From: Aphanomyces cochlioides
Lineage: Eukaryota; Oomycota; Saprolegniomycetes; Saprolegniales; Verrucalvaceae
Direction of reading: 5' to 3'
Assembly (NCBI GenBank): GCA_019828595.1
Contig: JAHQRK010000007.1
Coordinates: 248,001 to 312,000 of the forward strand
Length of the DNA: 64,000 bases
Under the pieces are notes generated by a model. It did no database searches. It saw only the letters and a program-made list of their open reading frames with translations, and was not told the origin of the DNA. The translations under genes and the position numbers were made by a program. Positions within the stretch are counted from its first letter, which is position 1, and each line of letters starts with the position of its first letter. Positions 56,114 to 64,000 of this stretch are shown here, piece after piece.

Positions 56114-58316
56114 TCACATCCAAAAACGTTTGCGCAAAAGATCCTCAAAGCTCTTCAAAAAGATTTGTCCTGGCCAATGTTGACATCCTTTCAATGCTGT
56201 GCTGTGAGCTTCCCGAAAGAGAAATGAGGTTTTCATGATGGCTTTTGCTTTAGAGAGTGCACCAGCAGCAGATTTAGAAGAAAAGTCCTTACCACAAAGT
56301 TGTTTCAGAGGGGGTATTTGCTCATTGTTAGAGCCAACAAACCAAAGGTGCCATAACTGAAACAGATTGGCTGCAGGAAATGCACTCAATTTGCAAGTAG
56401 CAGGTGGTCGCAATGCAAGCACATCGTTCGGTTGTGTTTGAGGGCTGGTGGCAAGAGAATGTGAGCTTATTGAATCTAATCGATTGGTTGATGAGCTTTG
56501 TAGCTTTGAGAAGTTTTCATTCATTGATTTTTGCAATGCCTCAAGAGAGCTCACAATAGATTGAGACACTCCTGTCTGTCCTGTCTGGGAGAGATTTTGA
56601 CCTTGACATTTCAATTCATCAATTTTTGATTCAAGCTTGTCAACTTTCGTGTGAACCATGTGGATTTGGTTTGTATGAACAACGTGAGGGGGAATACCGC
56701 TCGCACACACATTAGACTCGTCGTTCTTTAGAAAGCCACACTGGACGCTCGAGGCAAGCGAAGAAAGCAAGCCAGAACTCCAAAGTGGTGAAAAAAACAA
56801 TGGGTGTTTGGATGACAGGGACTTTTCGATCCATTTAGTATGAAACACAATCGATGCGAGTAAAAATGGAAGCGCTCTTCGAAATTGCTCTGGATAAAAA
56901 TTGCTGAAGCCTGGTAGAATCGTGTTCCATGTATTGAGGGACAAGTTGCAGTCGACAAAATGTGGAGGTAGAACAGAGAATTCGATTGAATTGACATTGA
57001 GTCCTATGTATTATGAGTGGGATGTTAATTATTAAACCCAACCAACCTGTCGCCGCCCTACCAACAAACTGATCACCTCCTGCTCCAACGAAAATATAGC
57101 GATTTTGGACGGGGCCTAAGCTCCAACCTGCGCGTTGCCAAATTGAGAGGGCCTGTGGACCACCAGGCGTATTTGATAATTCTGATGCAACCCCTTTTCT
57201 AAATGAGTGCGTTCCAATCTCAGCAATCGAAGTGCCAATAGTCACAAACTCGTCTCCAGATTGCTTGCATACTTTTGACAACCATGTCATAAATTTCTCT
57301 TTGGCACCAGACCCAAACACAAGAGATGCAGAGTATTCAGGTAGACAACATCTCGAGAACACCAGAATCGCTAGACTACATGACGATAGAAATTTCAACA
57401 CTATCCACAAGTCTACCTTAGAATAGGACAAATCTCGGGCTTTATAGGATTTGCATAAACATGCTTTGGAAAGCTAAACTTTCCTTCTTGGTCGGACTTG
57501 GTGAGACCAAATTGAACTAAAAGAGCATCCCCTGACAGGACGTCACTTTTGAATGAAAATCTAAAGATACCTTTCCATGTAATGTGCTCAAACTGCAGAG
57601 AAGCTGTAGACACTGACCGCGCCATCAAGTTCCAACAAAAAGTGACGAAAGGATGAAAAGCGAGCGAAGATGAGTGCTTCATATCACCTGAAAAAGCATG
57701 CTTGCATACCATTTCATATCCTACATAGATTTCAGCTTTTCTAAGCGATTATATCAACCTTTCCACGAGACTGCAGCTTTCCCTTCACCCATGGGAAGCT
57801 CTCCCTCTTGCTTAAGTCGAGCAACTTGCCGCTTATAACCACTGCTGAATTCTACACATCGTATAAGCCCTGGCAAACGTCCAATTTCCTACATTTGAAA
57901 AGTTTTTTTATATCGTGTGCTATCGCCATGTTGTGCTTATCGTAGAGATATGCAATTGCGCTGATGCATTTGTTGACAGCCGCAAATGACTTAAACTGAG
58001 TCGGCTCGTACGCTTTGCCTTTTCTATCTCGTTTGACTGTCATGTATGCTAGAAACTTCTTGCAAGCGTCGTAAGTCAGCGGTAGCATAAGTTTGCCATC
58101 TCTAGAAATATCGGGATCCTCTTTGAGCGACCATTTGAGCATTTGCTTTGCGATGTCTTCGTACTGCTTTCTCGTACTCGATGCTATTCTACCATCAATG
58201 ATCTTGTCGCCAGTGTCGTCGGCACAGATCGTCTCTGCTCGCTCCATTGTCTGGTCCAGAGTTGGAACTGACTGTGAATTCCAGTCAGTTGCCGTTTGTC
58301 CATCGAATTGTCTCAT
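56114..58316 (-). pseudogene. Second tyrosine-recombinase (Crypton-like) element gene
   Basis: Exons read from the ATG at 58316 (RIASSTRKQYEDIAKQMLKW), with introns 57721-57758, 57376-57416 and 57004-57046, all GT...TAG. Motifs: box I in CWNLMARSVSTASL (Arg), THSFRKGVASEL (H-x-x-R), a Trp/Gly stretch IWQRAGWSLG and the catalytic Tyr in QNRYIFVGAGGDQ. A further ~270 residues follow with a coiled coil (VHTKVDKLESKIDELK). Between exon 1 and GYKRQVARLKQEGELP, at 57.85-57.89 kb, the frame changes without a clean GT donor, so it is frameshifted or has an unusual intron. It is not closely similar to the recombinase at 4499-6594. Element ends were not found. Confidence 0.72.
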
Positions 58317-58649
58317 CCGGATAAAACGTGTTCGTGAAGTTTCGTGAATCCAAGAGTATATTTTTTACCAAGAGTAATGTATACTAAATCAAGTCAAAAT
58401 GAAATTCTGATATATATCAAATGCGAAACTAAAAAGTTTCGTTCGCTGTACAAATGACACGTCAAAAATTTCGTGATTCATATTTAAAAATATAAAGCTC
58501 GAGTTAAATCAATTATCAGAGCTTAACACAATTATTCCGGACCAGAGCTGTACCACGCCATCCATTCGGATAAATGGAATTTATCCGGAACAATATTATC
58601 AATTGTGGAAGACTATGATCATGAAGATTAACAACATCAAATTATAGAG
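58317..58649. other. AT-rich spacer
   Basis: No gene. TCCGGATAAA and TTATCCGGAA occur at 58316 and near 58585 and may belong to the end of the recombinase element. Confidence 0.3.
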
Positions 58650-58893
58650 GAAATGCCGAGCAGACGAAGATGACGTGGCTGAACGTGACAGTCGGATGTT
58701 GATGCTGTTGGAAGAAAGGAGTTGGAGGCGTTGAGGGGTTGTGGCTAATGGAGGAAAGACTTACACAGTCCGAAATGACGAGCAGACGAAGATGACGTGG
58801 CTGAACGTGACAGTCGGATGTTGATGCTGTTGGAAGAAAGGAGTTGGAGGCGATGAGGGGTTGTGGCTAATGGAGGAAAGACTTACACAGTCC
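58650..58893. repeat. Two tandem 122-bp units
   Basis: GAAATG.CGAGCAGACGAAG... ending CTTACACAGTCC, at 58650-58771 and 58772-58893, nearly identical. The last seven bases (ACAGTCC) are also the first seven of the MITE that follows, so the duplicated unit contains a MITE tip. Confidence 0.85.
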
Positions 58894-59219
58894 GCGAGAC
58901 CATCGAGGGACTGTCTCCATATTTTGAGCAATCCACCATTCCAATGGACAAGAAAAGTTGTGGATCTATGTATTTTTCTATGGAGAATTCGATTCTGCAA
59001 TCAAATTGATACAAAATTGAACTTGTGACGAGATATCCAACAAAACAATTCAAAATTCGCCGAAAAATCACCTTATAACATTATAATTTGTAGAAAGGTA
59101 TAGTAGTAGTACACATGACACTAGAAAGTGTATATTGAATTTAGTATTGAAAATTATCCGGAAATACTGTGACAAATTTTAGCATTTCCAGACAGTCCCT
59201 CGATGGTCTCGCGGACTGT
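58887..59219. mobile_element. MITE, 333 bp, with perfect 30-bp inverted repeats
   Basis: ACAGTCCGCGAGACCATCGA... (58887-58916) is the exact reverse complement of 59190-59219. Each 30-bp repeat is itself a small dyad (ACAGTCC ... GGACTGT). TA lies one base outside on the left (58884-58885) and directly outside on the right (59220-59221), suggesting a Tc1/mariner-related MITE. There is no coding content. Confidence 0.85.
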
Positions 59220-60165
59220 TAACGCATACACGGAGAGCACTAGAACTCTAAAGCAAAAACGATGAAATTTACGATGTCGGTGTTGTTTCAATGGACCAAC
59301 TCATAACAGTAGATGATGCCGTAGAGGACGTAGAAGACATTCACAGTGGTCGACATCGACGAGAGGTCTCTGGAATGTTTCTCACCTTCCAGATCAGATA
59401 CGAAAATAAAATAGAAAAACACGAGATTCAATACTTGACTCCAAAGAAGATTAAAATGCTCAAATCCTGTTTAAAGCAATAGCCCTCGAGAAATGTAACA
59501 TGAAAACTTTGAATGATGGTTATTATCACTGTACAAACCAAATACCTTTTACATCATATATTTTTGATAATTCAGCGAAGTATAATTATTCGGAGGTTCA
59601 AGTAAATTGCATGTGCTCAGTGCTTTGCCAACCATTTTTGGTATTTTCGACTGATGGCCGTCGTCGGCTTGGTGGATGCTGCCAGCTACGCGGACATGGT
59701 TGCCAGTGTTACCAAGGCAAGACCCAGGGCACTAACTGCAGAAGAACGCTTGGACATAGTGATGACTCCTTGTGAAAGTTAATATACTTTGGATAAAATT
59801 GCAGTTTGTTTTCACCTGTGATCAATTATCGTGTCCGAATAACAACCGTACAGACCTCACGTCGATGTCGACCACTGTCAATCAGTAAGCACAGCAGTCT
59901 TCGCGATATGTTGCAGTTTTAGATATGTCAGAGCGTCTATCTACGAGATAGCTCATGTCCATGGAGATGGATTGGGAATTGAGAGATGTCTGAGTCATCT
60001 TGGCGAGATCAAGTCAATCTCATCGAAAAAGTTTAAACGAAGGTCATGACGTGAAAATAAGGTTTTACTTGTCAAACAACACGATAAAGGGATAAAACGC
60101 AAGATACTAGGTTTAAACATGTTTTTATACAAAAAACCTAGGTTAAACCTAAATTGCGTAGACGA
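59220..60165. other. Decayed transposon DNA, no intact gene
   Basis: A 63-codon ORF at 59291-59482 (MDQLITVDDAVEDVED) has no known motif. At 59654 a short ORF reads MAVVGLVDAASYADMV ... LTAEERLDIV, resembling the N-terminal LT.EER box of the plant-type mariner transposase at 61626, so it may be a relic. Inverted TAGGTTTAA/TTAAACCTA lies at about 60108-60150. Confidence 0.35.
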
Positions 60166-60968
60166 CTAAAAGTCCTGAGAGAGTTGTGACTCAATTCCAA
60201 CAGTGCGACGAGTCAGAGCAGCGCGACTCGCATCAATTCTTTCTTGGCGACGTTCCATGTATCTGCGGCGGCGTTCACTAGTAATCAGAGCACGATCCTC
60301 AGCCATAGAGTGGTAGCGAGCAATGACAGAAGTGTAGAAGCCGCGATCTTCAGAACGAATAGGATGCATACTCAGGTGGAAGTTTGTCAACGCAAATGCC
60401 AAACGTTGCACAATGTCATACTTGGACTCAGACCACTTGAATGTGGCGTACGAGATCTTCCAAAGCTAGCATGTTCTTCCAAAGAGATTCTCTACAACCA
60501 CGCGATCAGACGAGACTCGCCCGTTTCGATCAAGGTCCACACGCGACAAAACGCTTCCACGGGGTTTCTTCTTGGGACGGATGCTGCGAATAGCATCATC
60601 CACACCTTCGTATCCTTTGTCCATGATGACCGCCCATAATTCGGGATATAGAGTTACACCTTCACCCACATCCACAAGTTGGCGATCGGTAGACGTCTTT
60701 CCAAGGTAGGCCCGATGAGTCTCCAACCGGTCGACAAACATGGTCAGATCCGACACAGCTCCAGATCGATGATTCGAAAGCAACACATACTTTCCACTTG
60801 GCGACACAGAGGCTTCAAGCTTGTACCCATAAAGCTTGTGCTTACCGGAGAAGTAGCGCTTGGCGTCGGAGAAGGTTCCCGATGGACGATTGGCGGGTTG
60901 GAACTTCACGTCTGTGGCGTCCAAGGCCTCAGGGAATCGATCGAAACGCTTGTTGGTGACATTTCGGG
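60166..60968 (-). pseudogene. PIF/Harbinger transposase remnant (DDE_Tnp_4 type), C-terminal part
   Basis: Reading down from about 60968: VTNKRFDRFPEALDATDVKF, then FSGKHKLYGYKLEASVSPSG, IMDKGYEGVDDAI and SDRVVVENLFGR, then TAG at about 60468, and on in the same frame to LWKISYATFKWSESKYDIVQ and RLAFALTNFH, stop at 60166. The D-A-T-D, DKGYEG and E-N-x-F-G-R motifs are those of the Harbinger catalytic core. The N-terminal half is missing. Confidence 0.75.
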
Positions 60969-61058
60969 ATAAAAAACTGAGTGGTTACCACTCACCAAGC
61001 AACGATGACCATTCAAATAGCCTTTCGATAACTTTAATCGTGAATTCATTTTCGACTT
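60969..61058. other. Junction between Harbinger remnant and hAT element
   Basis: Short AT-rich stretch. No hAT terminal repeat was recognised here. Confidence 0.3.
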
Positions 61059-61423
61059 TTGTCAACGGCACCAAAATCTACCTACTCTGTTGAAGGCAAA
61101 GAGCTTGCAATGCTCTTCTTCAAGCGCGACTCGCCCACTGGGGACACCTGGACATGCAAATGCGGAAAAGTGCGTGTGCAATCAAGCTCGGGGTATTCCA
61201 ACTTAACTGGGCACATTCATCGGTTCCACCCCGAGTACATAACTCTTCACCCCAATGACCCCTCTAACGAGCTGACTGTGCTCGACATGCTTGTCTCCCC
61301 AACGACACGTAAAATCTATGGATGGCTCGAATGGGTTTCTACTTCCCTCTTGCCATTTTCATTTGTTGAAAAAGTATGACGAAAAGATACACTAATTTGA
61401 GTCCAATCTGCGGGAAAACACTA

Positions 61424-63176
61424 CTACACTGTTCCGAAATAATTGCTACGGTTGTGTTTGGGTTCGTGCCAATTCGATTTGTGTCAGGAGATTTATGGCT
61501 CCAAAGTGAATAATCTCGAATTCAGAGAGTCTTTTTGTTTCGCCAGAGGACCATTAACGATTTCTACATCTCACAAGCATATTATCCTTGGTCCCTGTCG
61601 ACCTGCGCGTGTTCTCGTCCATTCAATGCCCGCCAACTCGTCTGCCGTACAAGAACAATTGAAGAGAAACCTCACAGGCGAGGAGAGATTGAAAGCCCAT
61701 GAAATGCTGCTCAGCGCCATGGTGGATGGGCGACTTCCGTATGGAGCAGTGTCTGAGACTGCCAGCTACTTCAACTGCCACCGGACAACCATATCTCGCT
61801 TTTGGTCTCGTGCAAAGAGGTCTTTGCTTCGCGGCGATCTCGTCACCGACATAGCGGCGAAAAAAAGAGGTAATAACCTTTCAAATATAATATTTTGACG
61901 TTAAATATTGATTTCGATGGATATCAGTTCTAAGAGGTACTCTACTTTAGGAAACTCAGGTCGACCACGTCAACGAACTGCTGAGGCGATCGAAGTTGCG
62001 ATCAAGCAAGTCAAACATCAAGACCGTCAAACACTGCGCACTCTCGCTGCAAAGTGTCACATTCCCATGACGACCATTGTGAGACATATGAAGGAAACGA
62101 AGAAACTGAAGGCAAGATCAAGCATCATCAAGCCGACATTGACTGACGCCAACAAGATGCAACGCCTCCGCTTTTCTCTGGGATTTCTTCGACCTGGGCC
62201 GATCGGAACCCATTCTTTTGCCGATATGCACAATGTCGTACATATCGACGAGAAGTGGTTTTGGTTGGCCAATGTCAAGAACAAGTACTACGTCTACGAG
62301 GACGAGGAGCTCGCCCTGCGTACCGCCAAGTCCAAGTCATTTGTCACCAAGGTGATGTTTTTAGTGGCAGTGGCCCGTCCTCGTTACGACTCCCACACAA
62401 GACGTGTCTTCGACGGAAAGCTCGGCATTTGGCCGTTCGTTCAGCGTCTTCCAGCTGTCCGGAACAGCAAGAATCGTCCAAGGGGGACCATGGTCACGAC
62501 CCCACAAAATGTCGACTCCACCGTGTATCTGAAGTCCATTTACGAGAACGTGCTACCAGCAATCATATCCAAAGTTCCCCGCGCTTCCTTGCGGACTGGT
62601 GTGGTGATCCAGCAAGACAATGCTGGTCCCCACAAATGCTTGTCAACTGATGTGTTTGCAGTTGAGAGGTGTGCAGAATATCACCGTGTCAAACCAACCC
62701 CCAACAGTCCAGATTTCAATGTTCTCGACTTAGGATTTTTTAACGCTATTCAGAGTTTACAGCACCAAAAGAGTATGCGTTCGATAGACGAACTCATTGG
62801 TGCTGTGGAAGATGCTTTTATTGAGTTGCCAGTAAATACTCTGGCAAAGACATTTGTGACCTTGCAAAAGGTTCTGGAATGCTCCTTGGACGTGCATGGC
62901 GGTAATAACTTCAAGATTCCTCACATGAGCAAGGACGCATTGATTGGAGATCTATCAACGTTTAATGTTCAGTGCTCGCCCGCGATCTACTCCAGTGCCA
63001 TTCACCATCTCAATTCCCATGATCAAGTAGGGTAATAATAAAATACTTGTTTGATTTTAATTCATCGGCAGTTTATGAAATTTGTAGGTTCAATACAAAA
63101 AGCAAGATATTTCATGACATTTACGTATACTTTATTCAAGTATAAACATCGTAGCATTCTTTTTGGATCAGAGTAG
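61424..63176 (+). mobile_element. Plant-type mariner element, 1753 bp, nested in the hAT element
   Basis: Imperfect 27-bp inverted repeats (CTACACTGTTCCGAAATAAT... at 61424; mirror ending at 63176, 21 of 27 match) with TA on both sides (61422-61423, 63177-63178). The tip resembles plant mariner ends (CTCCCTCCGTTCC...). Removing the element plus one TA joins the hAT reading frame (SPICGKTLLKYMHLV), which confirms the boundaries. Confidence 0.88.
61626..63035 (+). CDS. Mariner-like (plant MLE type) transposase, apparently intact, 442 aa
   Basis: Exons 61626-61869 and 61951-63035; the intron is 81 bp, long for this window. The N-terminus has the LTGEERLKAHEMLL box and a helix-turn-helix (VSETASYFNCHRTTISRFWS), then a second one around TLAAKCHIPMTTIVRHMKE. 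The DDE-fold core has VVHIDEKWFWL (first Asp), VVIQQDNAGPH (second) and NSPDFNVLDLGFFNAIQSLQ (third), the signature of the plant-type D-D-D mariner clade. There are no stops or frameshifts, in contrast to every other transposase in the window, so this is the youngest insertion here and might be active. Confidence 0.9.
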
Positions 63177-63976
63177 TACTCAAGTACATGCATCTGGTCA
63201 CCCAAGCACTTGAGAAGAAAATAGCCTCCCTACTGCCGTCAAAATTTGCTTTAATCTTTGATGGTTGGTCCTCAGCGTCATCTCATTTTGTTGCCATATT
63301 TGTGAGTTTTCCATCCTCTGATCCTATTGGCTATAAAAAAATTGCTTTGGATTTTCACCAATCAACGACGAGACAAGTTTGGATGCAAAAGCTCATATTG
63401 ATTATGCGGATTATGTTTTGGAATTATACGGAAAATCGTGGAAGAACGTGGTTACACTTGTTGGCGACAATTGCTCGACGAATGGCGCGATTGCGCGTGA
63501 GGCTGGTGTTCCACTTGTGGGCTGTGCAAGCCACCGCTTCAACCTCTTTGTCATGGACTATTTGAGTCAATTCGAAGACGTTCTTACACTAATTAATGCT
63601 CTTATGAAGAAGCTACGTGGTCTCATCCTCGCGGCGAAACTTCGGCGCCACACGTCCCTTCTGCCAAAAACGCGACAACAAACTCGATGGAGTTCATGCT
63701 ACGACATGGTCAAACGCTTTTGTGAGATTCGTCCTTAGTCCAACGATCCAAGCGCCGCAAGACAAACACAGATACGTATTGTGATTGCCGATTTATTCGG
63801 CCTACATCAAATATCTGCGAGCGCTTTTTCTCGTCAGCAAAATTTGCACTTAGCGATCGCCGCCGGTCGATTTTGCCACGGAATTTTGAAGCCCAAATGT
63901 TTCTCTACGTTAACAAGGAATTCTGGGGTCTAGCAGACGTGTCTGAGGCCCTCTGTATCGACCAGGACGCAACGTG

Positions 63977-64000
63977 ATTCAGCCAGCAGGTGTTAAGACC
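63977..64000. other. Window edge downstream of hAT stop
   Basis: Twenty-four bases follow the hAT stop codon; nothing can be said about them. Confidence 0.3.

Larger units (their letters stand above)
61059..63976 (+). mobile_element. hAT-family transposon, deleted and split by a mariner insertion
   Basis: The N-terminal part at 61059-61379 is a BED zinc finger (WTCKCGKVR ... GHIHRFHPEY). After the mariner insertion, coding resumes at 63177-63738 (LVTQALEKKIASLLPSKFAL, FDGWSSASSHFVAIF, VGDNCSTNGAIAREAG, CASHRFNLFV), with a frame change near 63365. Right after 63738 the sequence jumps to the hAT dimerisation domain (NICERFFSSAKFALSDRRRS ... FEAQMFLYVNKEFWG), stop at 63976. The usual ~200 residues between core and dimerisation domain are missing, so this is an internally deleted copy. 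Terminal repeats were not found; the right end may lie outside the window. Confidence 0.82.

Overview
The window reads as nuclear DNA of an oomycete, most likely a saprolegnialean close to Aphanomyces (inference). The reasons are spliceosomal introns almost all 37-56 bp long with GTRNGY...YAG ends, short spacers between genes, a motile-cilium gene (CFAP251), a transmembrane TKL kinase, and a mixed load of Crypton, hAT, Harbinger, pogo, Tc1 and plant-type mariner elements. Exon chains were built by hand from reading frame, splice sites and conserved motifs. For every complete multi-exon model the summed exon length divides by three. Translated pieces were read for motifs only; no database search was possible.

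Region 1-41.5 kb is mostly host genes. In order: the C-terminal part of the radial-spoke/calmodulin-complex protein CFAP251 (minus); a 3.3-kb decayed mobile element holding a SET-domain gene and a Crypton tyrosine recombinase between 14-bp inverted repeats; a multi-pass membrane TKL kinase (10 exons); an NPF-motif protein; a 1414-aa FYVE protein with acidic repeats and DPF motifs; an ARM-like unknown; a flavohaemoglobin-like protein with a myristoylation-type N-terminus; a 3-kb gene-free gap; an M48 metallopeptidase; a signal-peptide/coiled-coil membrane protein; a J-domain/zinc-finger protein; two paralogous 717-aa proteins that each carry two inward-rectifier K+ channel units in tandem; a 10-exon, 1981-aa STAND NTPase (ZZ-ZZ-discoidin-MIB/HERC2-DUF4062-NACHT-WD40); and a neutral-sphingomyelinase-like enzyme with an N-terminal frameshift.

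Region 41.8-52 kb is a cluster of three long-chain acyl-CoA synthetase (LACS) genes. Copy 1 is fused to a signal peptide, a CGHC thioredoxin domain and a membrane anchor. Copy 2 is an intronless pseudogene whose last codons are split by a pogo-like transposon. Copy 3, on the opposite strand, is intact and has only the membrane anchor.

Region 52-64 kb is almost entirely repeats: a dead Tc1 element with an IR/DR end structure, a 716-bp non-autonomous element, short and long tandem repeats, a second tyrosine-recombinase element, a 333-bp MITE, a Harbinger remnant, and an hAT element split by an intact plant-type mariner.

The most novel-looking items are the tandem double-Kir channels, the ZZ/discoidin/NACHT/WD40 receptor-like protein, the thioredoxin-LACS fusion, and the SET plus recombinase element.
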